Counted from the first letter of the stretch, positions 24,598 through 35,407 are shown. The stretch: DNA of 55,270 bases from Rhodospirillales bacterium (GCA_009691105.1 SHVU01000013.1:1-55270), one strand, 5' to 3'. The notes: generated from the letters alone by a model not told the origin. Program-made: numbers and translations.

Positions 24598-26649
24598 TCA
24601 GCGCAACGCCGCGGCGATATTGCCGCCGTCGACGGTAACCACGGCGGCGGTCGTCTTCGGCGATAACGCCAAATCGACGAAGGCTTTGGCGACGTCGTCG
24701 GCCGTGACCTCGACGCCGAGAAGATTGCCGCTCATGTAATCGGTCTCGGTGACGCCACGAGCCTTGGCGCGAGTTGCGATCATCGCTGGCGTCAACAATC
24801 CGCTCTGGATGCGATCGGCGTTGACGGCGTTGGCGCGGACGCCGATGGCGCCGTAGTCGAGGGCGTACTGGCGCATCAAGGCCAGGGTCGCCGCTTTCGG
24901 AATCCCATATGGTCCAAAATCCGGGCCTGGGTTCACCGCCTGTTTCGAGACGTTGAACAAGAGGGTGCCGCCGAGTCCTTGAGCTTTCAGAATGCGGACC
25001 GCGGCTTGGGCCACGGCCTGATGCGCGAAGAAGTTGAGTTCGAAACTTTGACGCAAGATGGCGTCGTCGACCTCGCCGATCCGGCCTTGCCAGGCTGCAC
25101 CGGCGTTCGAGACGACAATGTCGAGCCCGCCATAGGTCGCGGCGATCCGCGCGAAGGCCTGGGCCACGTCGTCGGGCTTGGTGACATCGCAGCCAAGGCC
25201 GATCCCGCCGACCATTTTGGCGACCGCCGCCGCACCGGCTTCATCGCGATCGAGGACCGCGACCTCGGCGCCATCGCGTCCGAACGCGAGCGCCGTCGCC
25301 CGGCCAATCCCCGACGCACCGCCGGTGATCGCGACGACATGACGGGCGAGGCGCTTCTCCGATCCTTTGCCGAGCTTGGCCTGTTCGAGCGACCAGTACT
25401 CCATATCGAAGATGTCGGCTTCGGGAATGCTTTCAAAGCGGCCGATGGTTTCGGCGGCGGCAATCACCTCGACGTTGGTCTCGGCGATGTCGGCGGCGAC
25501 GCGGGCGTCCTTCGCCGAAGCTCCGAGCCCGAACAACCCGACGCCTTGCACCAGGATCAGACGCGGCAGCGGATCGAGTTCGGTCTTGGGTTTCGGCTGG
25601 CGCGCGTTGTTGCGGGTGAAATAGGCCTGGTACTCGGCTTGGTAGCCGGCCAGCGCAGCGCGGGCCGCGGCGCGGAAAGCATCGAGATTGCCGGCCTCGG
25701 GCGCTGGCAGAACGAGCGGCTTCGGCTTGATCCGGATGACGTGATCGGGCGTCACCGTGCCGGCCTGGCTGTAGCGCCCGACCTCGGCACCGTTGACGAA
25801 ATTAAAGACGGTGGGACCGCCGCGGTGCTCCAGGACGAAACGCGCCGTGCGGCGCTGCGCGGCATCCACGGAACTCGCGACCAGGCCGCGCAGGATCGGC
25901 GCGATCTCTCCGGCCGCGACGGGTGGCGGCGGCGCCGCGATCGCAATGGTGGGGCGCCGGCCCTTAGCGATGCGGGCTTCGGCTTGGCTGACTAGATCGA
26001 TCATGCGGCCATAGGCTTCGTCGGCCGTCGCCCCGAAGCTGAAAATGCCGTGCTTCAACAGGATCAGGCCTTCGACGTTCGGATGATCGCGAAAGGCCCG
26101 ATCGGCGGCCTTGGCTAACGCAAAGCCCGGCATGACATATGGCACGAGCGCGACTCGATCGCCGAAGATGTCGGCGGCGATGGCGGCGCCGTCGGGCTGG
26201 TCGGTCACGGCCAGCACGGCGTTGGCGTGGGTGTGGTCGATGAACTTGTGCGGCAGGAAGGCATGCAGCAGCGTTTCGACCGATGGATTGGGCGCGGCGC
26301 TGTCCAAGAGATTGGCGCGCTGCAGGTTCACCATGTCGGCGTCGTCGAGAGCCGGGAGTTCGACGAGATCGAGCAGGGGTTTGAGACGCACCGCCGGCAG
26401 GCCGGCCGGTTCGATGGCCGCCATGTCCCAACCGCTGCCTTTGACGCAGAGCACCTCGACCTCGCGGCCGGTGGCGTCCGTGACCCGCGTCTTGACCGAG
26501 GTGTTGCCGCCGCCGTGCTGGACGAGCTTGGGTTCGCCGCCGAGAAGACGGCTGGTGTAGACGCGAAGCGCCAGGTCGCGATTGACGCCCTGGCCGGCAT
26601 AGCGCCCGACCATGGCCTCGGCATCGCGATCCGACCACAGGTTCTTCAT
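24598..26649 (-). CDS. Class II aldolase fused to short-chain dehydrogenase
   Basis: 683 residues, two enzymes in one. Residues ~1-230 are a zinc class II aldolase (phosphate loop QHGGGNTSV, metal ligands His139 and His141 in DHTHANAV and His200 in [10 protein letters not shown]). A middle region (~250-430) links to an SDR domain with TGGASGIG (443-449), NAG at 515-517, Ser568 and Tyr581-x3-Lys585. The architecture equals rhamnulose-1-P aldolase/lactaldehyde dehydrogenase fusions. Here the ATG overlaps the mtnA stop (ATGA) in an mtnP-mtnA-fusion operon. I therefore infer cleavage of 5-methylthioribulose-1-P (or 5-deoxyribulose-1-P) to DHAP and an aldehyde that the SDR half reduces or oxidises. 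No rhamnose genes are nearby. Confidence 0.85.
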   Translation of the reverse strand: MKNLWSDRDAEAMVGRYAGQGVNRDLALRVYTSRLLGGEPKLVQHGGGNTSVKTRVTDATGREVEVLCVKGSGWDMAAIEPAGLPAVRLKPLLDLVELPALDDADMVNLQRANLLDSAAPNPSVETLLHAFLPHKFIDHTHANAVLAVTDQPDGAAIAADIFGDRVALVPYVMPGFALAKAADRAFRDHPNVEGLILLKHGIFSFGATADEAYGRMIDLVSQAEARIAKGRRPTIAIAAPPPPVAAGEIAPILRGLVASSVDAAQRRTARFVLEHRGGPTVFNFVNGAEVGRYSQAGTVTPDHVIRIKPKPLVLPAPEAGNLDAFRAAARAALAGYQAEYQAYFTRNNARQPKPKTELDPLPRLILVQGVGLFGLGASAKDARVAADIAETNVEVIAAAETIGRFESIPEADIFDMEYWSLEQAKLGKGSEKRLARHVVAITGGASGIGRATALAFGRDGAEVAVLDRDEAGAAAVAKMVGGIGLGCDVTKPDDVAQAFARIAATYGGLDIVVSNAGAAWQGRIGEVDDAILRQSFELNFFAHQAVAQAAVRILKAQGLGGTLLFNVSKQAVNPGPDFGPYGIPKAATLALMRQYALDYGAIGVRANAVNADRIQSGLLTPAMIATRAKARGVTETDYMSGNLLGVEVTADDVAKAFVDLALSPKTTAAVVTVDGGNIAAALR

Positions 26650-27737
26650 GCGCCGCGCCGCTCGGGGAAAAGCGTCGCCAGGCCTGCGGCCGAGGCTGGT
26701 GCTATGCCGCGCTCGGTGATTAGGCCGGTGACCAGCCGCGCCGGGGTCACGTCGAAGCCGAAGTTGGCGACCGGGCTGCCGTCGGGGGCGATGGCCACGG
26801 GGACGATGCGGCCATCGGCGCCGCGACCCGAAATCTCGGTGACTTCCTTGGCTTGGCGTTCCTCGATCGGAATCGTCGCGCCGTCGCGGATCGTCCAATC
26901 GATGGAGGGCGACGGCACCGCCACATAAAAGGGGACCTTGTTGTCGTGGGCGGCCAGCGCCTTCAAGTAAGTGCCGATCTTGTTACAGACGTCGCCGTCG
27001 GCGGTCGTGCGGTCGGTACCGACGATGCAGAGATCGACTTGGCCTTTCTGCATCAGATGCCCGCCGGCATTGTCGACGATCAAAGTGAAAGGAACGCCGT
27101 GTTGCTGAAGTTCCCAGGTGGTCAGGGACGCGCCTTGGTTGCGGGGCCGGGTTTCGTCGACCCAGACGTGGACGGGAATGCCGCGATCATGGGCTTTGTA
27201 GATCGGAGCCAGCGCCGTGCCCCAATCTACAGTCGCCAGCCAGCCGGCGTTGCAGTGGGTCAGGACGTTGACGGTGCCGCTCTTGCGCGCGCCGATTGCC
27301 GCGAAGAGGCCGACCCCATGCTCGCCGATGGCGTCGTTGATGGCGACGTCTTCGTCGCAGATTTCCGCGGCGCGGGCGTAGGCCGCCGCGGCGCGACGGG
27401 CCGGTGTCTCGCGCCGGACCACGGTGACGATGTCATCGAGGGCCCAGCGCAGGTTGATCGCCGTCGGCCGCGACGCCAAGAGGCTGTCGTAGGCGAGGCG
27501 CAAATGGGCGTCTGACGGGTCGGCCCGCATCGCCAGCGCTATGCCATAGGCGGCGGTCGCCCCAATCAGCGGCGCACCGCGCACCAGCATGTCGCGGATG
27601 GCGCGGACGGCGTCGTCGAGGCTGGTCAGCTGAAGGATACGAAAGGCGTGGGGCAGTTTCGTCTGGTCGATGATGTCGACCGACCAGCCGTCGCTCCCCA
27701 GCGCGATCGAACGGGTCGGCCGTCCGTCGACTTTCAT
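26646..27737 (-). CDS. mtnA: S-methyl-5-thioribose-1-phosphate isomerase
   Basis: 363 residues; it isomerises methylthioribose-1-P to methylthioribulose-1-P in methionine salvage. Catalytic residues are intact: Cys162 in LTHCNAGWL and Asp242 in [18 protein letters not shown] (compare Cys160/Asp240 of B. subtilis MtnA). [13 protein letters not shown] near residue 53 is the substrate-binding loop. Both ends overlap neighbours by ATGA: mtnP upstream and the aldolase/SDR fusion downstream. The longer open frame upstream only reads through mtnP. Confidence 0.95.
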   Translation of the reverse strand: MKVDGRPTRSIALGSDGWSVDIIDQTKLPHAFRILQLTSLDDAVRAIRDMLVRGAPLIGATAAYGIALAMRADPSDAHLRLAYDSLLASRPTAINLRWALDDIVTVVRRETPARRAAAAYARAAEICDEDVAINDAIGEHGVGLFAAIGARKSGTVNVLTHCNAGWLATVDWGTALAPIYKAHDRGIPVHVWVDETRPRNQGASLTTWELQQHGVPFTLIVDNAGGHLMQKGQVDLCIVGTDRTTADGDVCNKIGTYLKALAAHDNKVPFYVAVPSPSIDWTIRDGATIPIEERQAKEVTEISGRGADGRIVPVAIAPDGSPVANFGFDVTPARLVTGLITERGIAPASAAGLATLFPERRGA

Positions 27738-28627
27738 CGGGCCGCCTTGAGGACCCGGCCGGCGACGGCGTCGAGCTTGGCGATCATGGCCGGATCGCGG
27801 GCTTCGGGCGCGGTGATGATGGCGCTGTCCAAGGCCCGGTGGCAGCCGTGGGTGCAGGACTGGGTGCGGCCCTTCAGCGTGGGAGCCACGGCGGCGACCA
27901 ACGAGCGGCCCTTCTCGGCGTTGGTGAGCAAGACGCGAATGACCGAGTCGACCGTGACGTGATCGTGACCGGGATGCCAGCAGTCGTAATCGGTGACCAT
28001 GGCGACGGTCGCGTAACACATCTCGGCTTCACGGGCGAGCTTGGCTTCCGGCATGTTGGTCATGCCGATGACGTCCATGTTCCAGCTGCGGTACAGGTTC
28101 GACTCGGCGAGCGTCGAGAACTGCGGGCCTTCCATCGCGAGATAGGTGCCGCCGCGCTTCGCCGGGATGTTGAGCTTCATTGCCGTGGCGTGCAGGGCGT
28201 CGCCGAGGCGCCGGCAGACCGGATGGCCAAAGCCGACATGGGCGACGAGGCCTTTGCCGAAGAACGATTTGACGCGGCCGAAGGTACGATCGACGAACTG
28301 GTCGACGATGACGAACGTGCCTGGGGCCAGTTCCTCGCGGAACGAGCCGCAGGCCGAGATCGAGATGATCTCGGTCGCGCCGGCGCGCTTCAAGGCATCG
28401 ATGTTGGCGCGGAAGTTGATGTCGGTGGGGGCAAGACGATGGCCGCGACCGTGGCGCGGCAGGAAGACCATGGCCTGGCCGTCGATCGAACCAGTCAGAA
28501 GCTCGTCGGACGGCTCGCCGAACGGCGAGTCGACTCGCGCCCAGAGAGCGTTCTTCAAGCCGTCGATCTGGTAGACGCCGCTTCCGCCGATGACGCCGAT
28601 CACCGGTGGCGTTCCTGGTTCCGCCAT
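27734..28627 (-). CDS. mtnP: 5'-methylthioadenosine phosphorylase
   Basis: 297 residues of the PNP/MTAP family; it splits MTA with phosphate to adenine and methylthioribose-1-P. Phosphate and base-binding segments are visible: [34 protein letters not shown] and [16 protein letters not shown], followed by [30 protein letters not shown] is typical of the MTAP branch rather than inosine/guanosine phosphorylases. It is the first gene of the operon. Direct phosphorolysis explains why no mtnN/mtnK pair is needed. Confidence 0.94.
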   Translation of the reverse strand: MAEPGTPPVIGVIGGSGVYQIDGLKNALWARVDSPFGEPSDELLTGSIDGQAMVFLPRHGRGHRLAPTDINFRANIDALKRAGATEIISISACGSFREELAPGTFVIVDQFVDRTFGRVKSFFGKGLVAHVGFGHPVCRRLGDALHATAMKLNIPAKRGGTYLAMEGPQFSTLAESNLYRSWNMDVIGMTNMPEAKLAREAEMCYATVAMVTDYDCWHPGHDHVTVDSVIRVLLTNAEKGRSLVAAVAPTLKGRTQSCTHGCHRALDSAIITAPEARDPAMIAKLDAVAGRVLKAAR

Positions 28628-28729
28628 CGTTTCTATCTCCGCGCGATCAGAAACCGCCGCAGTTTTTCAGGTTTCGACGGGGTGGGCAATCGGGGCCGTC
28701 ATCCCCGGGATCGGTGGGCGGCGCGAGGA

Positions 28730-29488
28730 TTAGTGCAGCGCCGCCCAGATCTGGCGCTTCAAGCCATAGAGGAGAGCGGTCAGCACGAAGATGACCATGA
28801 GCACTTTGAGGCCCATGCGCTTGCGTTCTTCCATCTCGGGCTCGGAGGCCCAGCTGAGGAACGTCGTCACGTCGTGCGCCATCTGTTGGACGGTCGATTT
28901 CGTGCCGTCCGGATACTCGACGCCGCCTTCGTTCAACGGCGCCGGCATCGCGATCTGATGGCCGGGGAAGTATTCGTTGTAGTTCATGCCCTCGAGCACC
29001 TTGAACCCGGCGGGCGGGTTCTTGTAGCCAGTGAGCAGGCCGTAGAGATAGTCGGGGCCGCCTTTGCGGGCCTTGGTAATAACCGACAGATCGGGCGGGA
29101 AGGCGCCGTTGTTCGCAGCCCGCGCCGCTTGCGGGTTGGCGAAGGGCGACTTGAAGCGATCGGCCGGCCGGCCGGCGCGCGAGAACTTTTCGCCCTGGTC
29201 GTTGGGGCCGTCTTCGACCTCGACCGCGGCGGCGATGGTTTTGATTTCTTCTTCCGTGAAGCCGACACCGGCCAAGTGACGATAGGAGACCAGGTGCAGC
29301 GAGTGGCAGGACGCGCAGACGTTGCGATAGACCGTGAGGCCACGACGCAGATCGTTGCGGTCATAGGTCCCGAGCGGTCCGTTGAAGGGCCACGCCTGCG
29401 CCGGCGCCTTCGGAGCCTCCGAGGCTTCGGCCGAGAGGGTCACGCCGAGGCCAAGCGCCGCGGCGAGGACGAGCCCAAAGCGGATCAT
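28730..29488 (-). CDS. petC: Cytochrome c1 of the bc1 complex
   Basis: 252 residues. An N-terminal Sec signal ([15 protein letters not shown]) is followed by the haem c site CASCH (Cys58-Cys61-His62), the methionine-ligand region [10 protein letters not shown], and a C-terminal membrane anchor ([13 protein letters not shown]). It passes electrons from the Rieske protein to soluble or membrane cytochrome c. Its ATG overlaps the cytochrome b stop. It is last in the petABC operon. Confidence 0.96.
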   Translation of the reverse strand: MIRFGLVLAAALGLGVTLSAEASEAPKAPAQAWPFNGPLGTYDRNDLRRGLTVYRNVCASCHSLHLVSYRHLAGVGFTEEEIKTIAAAVEVEDGPNDQGEKFSRAGRPADRFKSPFANPQAARAANNGAFPPDLSVITKARKGGPDYLYGLLTGYKNPPAGFKVLEGMNYNEYFPGHQIAMPAPLNEGGVEYPDGTKSTVQQMAHDVTTFLSWASEPEMEERKRMGLKVLMVIFVLTALLYGLKRQIWAALH

Positions 29489-30735
29489 CGGCCGGCCTCC
29501 TTAGGCATGCCCATCGCGGCGGTAATGCTCTCCGGGACCGGCAACGGGCGCTCGAAGATGCCGAGAAGCGGCATCACGATCAGGAAGTGACCGAAGTAAT
29601 ACGCGGTTGCGATCTGGCCGATCGGAATGTACCAGCCTTCCGGCGGGCTGGCGCCGATGTAGCCAAGCACCAAGCAGTCGGCGAAGAAAATCCAATAGAC
29701 CTGCTTGTAGATCGGCCGATAGCGGGCGCTCCGCACCGGCGAGGTGTCGAGCCAGGGCAGCAGCATCAAGATCACGATCGACGAGAACATCGCGATGACG
29801 CCGATCAGCTTGGCCGGGATGAACCAGATGTCAAAGGTGATGGCCCGGAGGATCGCGTAGAACGGCATCAGGTACCATTCCGGCACGATGTGGGCCGGGG
29901 TCACCAGCGGGTTCGCCGGGATGTAGTTGTCGGGCTCCACGAACATGTTGGGCGCGAAGAAGACGAAGCACAGGAAGAAGAACAGCAGCACACCAAGCCC
30001 GAACAAATCCTTGATCGTGTAGTAGGGGTGGAAGGGAATTTCCTCCCGCGCCGACTTGGTCTCGACGCCGACCGGATTGTTCGACTTGTGGATGTGCAGC
30101 GCCCAGAGATGCACGAACACCAAACCGAGGATGACGAAGGGCAGCAAGTAGTGGAGTGCGAAGAAGCGGTTCAGGGTCGGATTGTCGATCGAGAACCCGC
30201 CCCACAGCCACGCCACGATCGGCTCGCCGATCAACGGAATGGCCGAAAACAAATTGGTGATGACCGTCGCCGCCCAGAAGCTCATCTGGCCCCACGGCAG
30301 GACGTAGCCCATGAACGCCGTCGCCATCATGGTCAGCAAGATGACGATGCCGACGATCCACAAGATTTCGCGGGGAGCCTTGTAGGAGCCGTAATAGAGG
30401 CCGCGGAACAGATGGATGTAGACGCAGACGAAGAACGCCGACGCGCCGTTCATGTGGACGTAGCGGATCAGCCAGCCGTAGTTCACGTCGCGCATGATGC
30501 GCTCGACGGAATCAAAGGCGTGATCGACGTGTGGGGTGTAGGACATCGCCAAGACGATGCCGGTCATGACCATGATGACCAGCACGATCCCCGACAGCGA
30601 ACCGAAGTTCCACCAATAGCTGAGGTTCCGCGGCGTCGGATAGTCGACGAGCTGGTGATGGATGAAGGAAAAGACCGGCAGCCGGTAATCGATCCAGCGG
30701 ACGATCGGGTTCTTCCACACAGGAGCCGGCGTCAT
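29485..30735 (-). CDS. petB: Cytochrome b of the bc1 complex
   Basis: 416 residues with eight or nine membrane helices. Haem b ligands are His94/His195 and His108/His209, each pair in helices B and D with 14-residue spacing ([38 protein letters not shown]). The Qo-site motif PEWY is present ([14 protein letters not shown]). The ATG at 30735 is used; a GTG at 30747 that overlaps the Rieske stop (GTGA) would add four residues and is equally possible. Confidence 0.95.
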   Translation of the reverse strand: MTPAPVWKNPIVRWIDYRLPVFSFIHHQLVDYPTPRNLSYWWNFGSLSGIVLVIMVMTGIVLAMSYTPHVDHAFDSVERIMRDVNYGWLIRYVHMNGASAFFVCVYIHLFRGLYYGSYKAPREILWIVGIVILLTMMATAFMGYVLPWGQMSFWAATVITNLFSAIPLIGEPIVAWLWGGFSIDNPTLNRFFALHYLLPFVILGLVFVHLWALHIHKSNNPVGVETKSAREEIPFHPYYTIKDLFGLGVLLFFFLCFVFFAPNMFVEPDNYIPANPLVTPAHIVPEWYLMPFYAILRAITFDIWFIPAKLIGVIAMFSSIVILMLLPWLDTSPVRSARYRPIYKQVYWIFFADCLVLGYIGASPPEGWYIPIGQIATAYYFGHFLIVMPLLGIFERPLPVPESITAAMGMPKEAGR

Positions 30736-30743
30736 AGCGCTAT

Positions 30744-31295
30744 TCACCCGATCTTGACGGTCGTGCCGTTGAAGACGATCGGCGGCACCGCGAGGTTCTT
30801 CGGCGCGGGTCCCTTGCGGATCCGGCCCGACGTGTCGTAATGCGATCCGTGGCAGGGGCAGAACCAGCCGCCGAAGTCGCCCTTGGGCTGGCTCGGCGCG
30901 TAGCCAAGCGGAACACAGCCGAGATGCGTGCAAACGCCGACCACGATCAGCCATTCCGGCTTCGCGGCGCGAACCGCGTCGAGTTGCGGATCGACGAGAT
31001 CTTCGGGGTTGACGGCGCCGGCGGCTTTGATTTCGTCGGCCGTACGGTGGCGAATGAAGACGGGCTTGCCGCGCCAGACGACCGTGATCGTCTGTCCGAC
31101 CTGGATCGGCGACAAATCGACTTCGGTCGAGGCCAGCGCCCGGACGTCGGCGGCGGGGTTCATGCTGTCGACCAAGGGCCAAACAGACAAGCCGACGCCG
31201 ATCGCGCCGACGGACGAGGTGGCGTACAACAGGAAGTCGCGTCGCGTCGTCGCGTCGTCCCCGTGTCCCGCGGCGTGTGCAGTCGTATCGCTCAT
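30744..31295 (-). CDS. petA: Rieske iron-sulfur protein of the bc1 complex
   Basis: 183 residues. Twin-arginine signal-anchor [11 protein letters not shown] (Arg18-Arg19) with one membrane helix, then the soluble domain holding the 2Fe-2S ligands in CTHLGC (Cys122, His124, Cys127) and CPCHGSHYD (Cys146, Cys148, His149). All ligand and disulfide cysteines are present. It accepts electrons from ubiquinol at the Qo site. It is the first gene of petABC. Confidence 0.96.
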   Translation of the reverse strand: MSDTTAHAAGHGDDATTRRDFLLYATSSVGAIGVGLSVWPLVDSMNPAADVRALASTEVDLSPIQVGQTITVVWRGKPVFIRHRTADEIKAAGAVNPEDLVDPQLDAVRAAKPEWLIVVGVCTHLGCVPLGYAPSQPKGDFGGWFCPCHGSHYDTSGRIRKGPAPKNLAVPPIVFNGTTVKIG

Positions 31296-31412
31296 GGCCG
31301 ATCCTTTGCTGGCCCGCAGGGGGGGGCTCGAAATGTCCGGAAGTTGCGTCCGGAATCAGGACGCTGGGAACGCCCTCGAACCGATGTCTCCCCGCACCGA
31401 ATCGCGGCCCCG

Positions 31413-31440
31413 GGTATAATGCAATTCCTATGACTTGCAA
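31413..31440. promoter_or_regulatory. Possible divergent promoter region of petABC and trmL
   Basis: A perfect TATAAT lies on the plus strand at 31415-31420, without a good -35. On the minus strand TTGCAA (31440-31435) and TATACC (31418-31413) are 16 bases apart and could serve petABC, giving a leader of about 110 bases. Both are weak calls. Confidence 0.3.
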
Positions 31441-31500
31441 AGGGTTATGATCGCTCGACACCCGCTGATTCCAGCCCTTGGAAGCCCTCGCCAACCGCTT

Positions 31501-31968
31501 ATGCGCCTTGCCCTTTTCGAGCCCGACATCGCCCAAAACACCGGGACGATTCTACGTCTGGCGGCATGCCTTGAGGTGGCCGTCGACGTCATCGAACCGG
31601 CGGGATTTGTTTTTTCCGATCGCCACATGAAACGTGCTGGAATGGACTACTTGGAACGAGTCGAGTGTGTGCGTCACGCCTCGTGGGACGACTTTCAAAA
31701 GGCCCGCGTCGCGAGCGGTGGGCGCCTCCTCGGTCTCGCCGTGCGCGGCGAGGCCCGCTATGTGGATTTCGCGTTCCGATCCGACGATATTCTCATGATG
31801 GGTCGCGAGACGGCTGGACTCCCCGACGCGGTCGCGGACGCCTGCGATGCCCGGCTGCGTATTCCCATGACGGCGGGCAACCGGTCGCTCAATGTGGCGG
31901 TCGCGGCGGCCCTGGTCCTTGGCGAAGCCCTGCGCCAGACCGGAACCTTTCCGACGGAGGCGGCGTGA
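31501..31968 (+). CDS. trmL: tRNA (cytidine/uridine-2'-O)-methyltransferase
   Basis: 155 residues, the usual TrmL size; a SPOUT knot methyltransferase that 2'-O-methylates the wobble base of tRNA-Leu isoacceptors. The N-terminus [20 protein letters not shown] and the knot motifs [12 protein letters not shown] and [19 protein letters not shown] are diagnostic. The ATG at 31501 matches family starts; in-frame ATGs upstream (31435, 31447) would add about 20 atypical residues. Its TGA overlaps the hemF GTG. Confidence 0.92.
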   Translation: MRLALFEPDIAQNTGTILRLAACLEVAVDVIEPAGFVFSDRHMKRAGMDYLERVECVRHASWDDFQKARVASGGRLLGLAVRGEARYVDFAFRSDDILMMGRETAGLPDAVADACDARLRIPMTAGNRSLNVAVAAALVLGEALRQTGTFPTEAA

Positions 31969-32804
31969 GCACGGACGTAAAAGCCCAGCAAGAGCGTGCC
32001 GCGACCTGGTTTCGGGACCTGCGCGATCGGATCTGCGCGTCCTTTGAGGTCATCGAGACCGAGATGACTGGCTCCGAGCCGGCCCGGTTCCAGCGCAAGC
32101 CCTGGGAGCGTGCTGGCGGCGGCGGCGGGACCATGGCTCTGATGCAGGGCCAGATCTTCGAGAAAGTCGGCGTCAATATCTCCGAGGTCTGGGGCGAGTT
32201 TTCGCCGGAGTTTCGCAAGCAGATCCCGGGCGCCGACGTCGATCCGCGGTTTTGGGCTGGCGGCATTTCTCTGGTGTCGCATCCGACTTCGCCGCGCGTG
32301 CCGGCCGCCCACATGAACACGCGCATGATCGTGACCACCAAAACTTGGTTCGGCGGCGGCGCCGATCTGACGCCGGTCGTGGCGCTCGCCGATGACACGA
32401 CGGCCTTCCACGGCGCGCTCAAGACCGCCTGCGACGGTTACGACGCGGCGTCCTACGCGCGGTTCAAGGCCTGGTGCGACGAATACTTCTTCTTGCCGCA
32501 TCGCGGTGAGGCGCGCGGCGTCGGCGGAATTTTCTACGATCAACTCGCCTCGGGCGATTGGGAGAAGGACTTCGCTTTCACGCGCTCGGTCGGTCTCGCC
32601 TTCGCCGACATTTATCCGACGCTGGTGCGTCGTCGCATGCGCGAGCCGTGGACGGATGCCGAACGCCAAGCGCAGCTTGTCAAACGCGGCCGCTACGTCG
32701 AGTTCAATTTGCTCCACGATCGCGGCACAAAATTCGGATTGGCGACGGGCGGGAATGTCGAAGCGATCCTGATGTCGCTGCCGCCCCACGCGGCGTGGAC
32801 ATAA
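31965..32804 (+). CDS. hemF: Oxygen-dependent coproporphyrinogen III oxidase
   Basis: 279 residues; it decarboxylates coproporphyrinogen III to protoporphyrinogen IX using O2. Family motifs run in order: [60 protein letters not shown] and [18 protein letters not shown]. The GTG at 31965 overlaps the trmL stop (GTGA). Its presence implies aerobic haem synthesis, in keeping with the neighbouring bc1 operon. Confidence 0.95.
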   Translation: MSTDVKAQQERAATWFRDLRDRICASFEVIETEMTGSEPARFQRKPWERAGGGGGTMALMQGQIFEKVGVNISEVWGEFSPEFRKQIPGADVDPRFWAGGISLVSHPTSPRVPAAHMNTRMIVTTKTWFGGGADLTPVVALADDTTAFHGALKTACDGYDAASYARFKAWCDEYFFLPHRGEARGVGGIFYDQLASGDWEKDFAFTRSVGLAFADIYPTLVRRRMREPWTDAERQAQLVKRGRYVEFNLLHDRGTKFGLATGGNVEAILMSLPPHAAWT

Positions 32805-32817
32805 TCTTCGGCGGCGC

Positions 32818-34158
32818 TCAGCCCCGCGCCGCGATCAGCATCCGCAAGTAGGCGAGACACGCGTCGCGGTCGGCGCGGAAGTCGCCGTCGGCCCACCAGG
32901 TTTCGGCGCGAGCCAGGATCTCACCGACGTCCGGGCCCGGCGCGATGCCGGCGGCCAACACGTCGCGACCTTTCAGCGGAAACTCGATCGATTGCCAACT
33001 CGCCGTCTGGCTGAGAAGTTGTTGCCAGGCATGGGAGTCCTCGCGCGGCAGATGCGGCGCGATGGAAAGACGTTGCGCCCACAGCATGAGCGCTTGATCA
33101 CGGACCCGCTCCGCTCCGACCTTATGCAGAAGGCGTCGGAACGCCGCGTCCGGTATCCCCGGCGCGATGTCGGTCGAGGGCTCGGCGAGGGCGACGAGGT
33201 GTTCGCGCTCGGCGACCGAAAGCCGCAAGCGTTCGGCGATGGCCTCCGCTCCCGCCCGGTTGGTGTCCAGCAGCGCGGCGAGTCGGCGGATCGGCTCCGG
33301 CGAAATGTTCGACAGGCGAATGGCGCGGCTGTCGAGCCAGGCCATCATGCGCAAGCGGCCGATGTTCGTCGCTTGCGGCAACAGGTGATCGAAGACGCCC
33401 TGACCACGCATCATCACGATGGCTTCGTCAGCATTGGGGGCGAGCAGAATGCGCAGGAGCTCGGCGCGGACGCGTTCGCCGGACAGTTTCGGAAGCTCTG
33501 ACGCCATCGCCCGGCATGCCGCCAATGCGTCGATGTCGGCGGGCGGCGCACCATAGGTCGCGTAGACGCGAAAGAAGCGCAGCAGTCGTAAGACGTCTTC
33601 GGCGATGCGCTCGCGGGCAATGCCGACAAACCGCACCCGGCCGTGTCCCAGATCGTCGAGACCGTTGAAGGGGTCGTAGATCGCGCCATCGACGGAACAG
33701 GACATGGCGTTGATCGTGAAGTCGCGCCGGGCCGCATCGGCGATCCAATCGTCGGTGAAGGCGACCTTGGCATGCCGGCCGTCGGTTTCGACGTCGACGC
33801 GGAGCGTCGTGATCTCATAGTGGCGATCGCCGGACAAGGCGGTCACGGTGCCGTGCTCGATACCGGTCGGGATGGCGCGGAGGCCGGCTTTCTCGAGAAG
33901 CGCGATCACCGTCTCGGGCTTCATCGGCGTCGCAAGGTCGATGTCACCGATCGGGCGCCTGGCGACGGAATCGCGAACGCAACCGCCGACGAAACGTACG
34001 TCTCCGCCCTCGGCCGTCAGGGCACGAATGACCGCGACGGTTTCCGGCGCCTGCATCCAGGGCTGTGGTCCGATCTCGCCGACCGGATCGGTGCCGGGCG
34101 TATTGCGGTTCATGCCCGACCCGCGCAAGGCGGGTAGGTTCTGCGGGTCATTCGACAT
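32818..34158 (-). CDS. CCA-adding / poly(A) polymerase family nucleotidyltransferase
   Basis: About 446 residues of the class II nucleotidyltransferase family. The head domain has RFVGGCVRDSV and the metal-binding D-x-D (Asp72, Asp74 in GDIDLAT). Next come DFTINAMS and the neck/body (RIAEDVLRLLRFFRVYA). It adds or repairs the CCA end of tRNA; many alphaproteobacteria annotate it as PcnB-like. Start uncertain: the ATG at 34158 overlaps the DUF6111 gene by 11 bases, and an ATG at 34113 is possible; neither has a clear ribosome site. Confidence 0.9.
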   Translation of the reverse strand: MSNDPQNLPALRGSGMNRNTPGTDPVGEIGPQPWMQAPETVAVIRALTAEGGDVRFVGGCVRDSVARRPIGDIDLATPMKPETVIALLEKAGLRAIPTGIEHGTVTALSGDRHYEITTLRVDVETDGRHAKVAFTDDWIADAARRDFTINAMSCSVDGAIYDPFNGLDDLGHGRVRFVGIARERIAEDVLRLLRFFRVYATYGAPPADIDALAACRAMASELPKLSGERVRAELLRILLAPNADEAIVMMRGQGVFDHLLPQATNIGRLRMMAWLDSRAIRLSNISPEPIRRLAALLDTNRAGAEAIAERLRLSVAEREHLVALAEPSTDIAPGIPDAAFRRLLHKVGAERVRDQALMLWAQRLSIAPHLPREDSHAWQQLLSQTASWQSIEFPLKGRDVLAAGIAPGPDVGEILARAETWWADGDFRADRDACLAYLRMLIAARG

Positions 34159-34420
34159 GGCCGGGCACGATCTGGCCGTTTTCGACATGCGGCGCGACAT
34201 AGTCGCCGCCCGCGTGATCGTCACGGATCAAGCCGGTGTAGGCGAATACGGCAATCATCAGAACGAAGCCCGACAGCACCAGCCAGAACCACGGTCCGTC
34301 GCGAAAGCGCCCCAAGACATCGCCGCTACCGCCGCGGGCGTGGGTAATCGCCACCCAGCCGACGAACAGGACGGTCGGCAGAATGAGCGGCAGAAGCAAT
34401 TGCACGAGAGCGCGGCTCAT
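34148..34420 (-). CDS. DUF6111-type small membrane protein
   Basis: 90 residues with two membrane helices (LLLPLILPTVLFVGWVAI and FWLVLSGFVLMIAVFAYTGL) joined by a short Gly/Arg loop, and a hydrophilic C-terminus (PHVENGQIVPGHVE). It lies between the NUDIX gene and the tRNA nucleotidyltransferase, overlapping both (ATGA upstream, 11 bases downstream). This arrangement is common in Rhodospirillales. Function unknown. Confidence 0.82.
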   Translation of the reverse strand: MSRALVQLLLPLILPTVLFVGWVAITHARGGSGDVLGRFRDGPWFWLVLSGFVLMIAVFAYTGLIRDDHAGGDYVAPHVENGQIVPGHVE

Positions 34421-35076
34421 GAATCAGCGAGGAGATCGGCGAGGTTGACGAGCATGCCCGCAGTCGCGCCCCAGATATAGCGTTCGCCATATGGAATGGC
34501 GTGGAAGCGCCGGTCAATCCCGTTGATGCGGTTCGTGCCGACTTGACGACTTGCCGGATCGAGGATGAACGCGAGCGGCGCTTCGAAGACGTCCGCGACC
34601 TCGAACGGATCGAGGGTAAGGGTAAAGGGCGGCGTCACCAAGCCGACGACTGGGGTCACCTCGAAGGCAGTGCGGGTCACATAGGTGTCGAGACGTCCGA
34701 GGATTTCGACATGCCGAGCCTCGAGGCCGATCTCTTCGAAAGTTTCGCGGAGCGCGCCGCTTTCGGGGTCGCGGTCTCCTGGCTCTAAGCGTCCGCCCGG
34801 AAAGCTGATTTGACCGGGATGGTGGGCAAGATGCGCGGTGCGCTGGGTCAGCATCACGGTCAATCCGTCGGGGCGATCGACCAGCGGCACCAAAACGGCC
34901 GCACGGACGAGCGTCGTCGCGGCAAGCGACGTGGCCTTGAGATCGTGATCGTCGCTGAGGTCGCCGTCGCCGCGGCGACGCGACTTACGCGCCGCGCCAA
35001 GGCACGTGACGAGCACATCGCGGCACAGGCCACGGCTCTCCTGTCGTTGCGACGAACGACTGTCTCGTTGTGTCAT
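34417..35076 (-). CDS. NUDIX hydrolase, CoA-pyrophosphatase type
   Basis: 219 residues. LTQRTAHLAHHPGQISFPGG (residues ~77-95) is the extra motif that marks CoA diphosphatases of the NudL/YeaB group. The NUDIX box follows, with RETFEEIG at 110-117 providing the metal-binding glutamates. Expected reaction: CoA to 4'-phosphopantetheine plus 3',5'-ADP. The ATG at 35076 is chosen; upstream in-frame starts lie in the promoter region. It is the first gene of the NUDIX-DUF6111-cca run. Confidence 0.85.
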   Translation of the reverse strand: MTQRDSRSSQRQESRGLCRDVLVTCLGAARKSRRRGDGDLSDDHDLKATSLAATTLVRAAVLVPLVDRPDGLTVMLTQRTAHLAHHPGQISFPGGRLEPGDRDPESGALRETFEEIGLEARHVEILGRLDTYVTRTAFEVTPVVGLVTPPFTLTLDPFEVADVFEAPLAFILDPASRQVGTNRINGIDRRFHAIPYGERYIWGATAGMLVNLADLLADS

Positions 35077-35136
35077 CTGTCCGTAGACCTTGCGATTCGT
35101 CGACGGTGGCGGCTCGTGATTCGGGCCGTTCCGAGC

Positions 35137-35142
35137 ATTATA
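35137..35142 (-). promoter_or_regulatory. -10 element for the NUDIX operon
   Basis: A perfect TATAAT on the minus strand within GGTATATAATGC, about 60 bases before the NUDIX start. No good -35 is visible. The whole 331-base gap 35077-35407 between the NUDIX and moxR genes otherwise shows no gene; a poly-G run (35248-35254) and nothing else notable were seen. Confidence 0.4.
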
Positions 35143-35407
35143 TACCGAGTTCGGACAGGCTCTCGATGCGGCTCGTGTCCTGGGATAGAAATCCGGCGTG
35201 ACAAGCCCATGACATTGCCACATTCGGCACCTAGGAGGGTCTTTGCGACAGGGGGGGGCACGCCGTGATAAGACCAACAGGCGTCACCGGCGATGCGGCT
35301 ATTTGAAGTGCCTCGCTTCTGAAGATCCAGCGACGCCGGGAATTCGCGGGGCCCGCGACTGTTCTCTATCCTGAATCGCAATTTTGTCAGAGCAGGGAGC
35401 CACGCCC

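Noticed and set aside
24598-26649. Simple naming as a rhamnulose-1-phosphate aldolase
   Set aside because: No rhamnose kinase, isomerase or transporter is nearby, while mtnA and mtnP overlap it; the rhamnose role is kept only as an alternative.
27839-29590. 583-codon plus-strand frame
   Set aside because: Antisense to mtnP and petC, with no recognisable motif.
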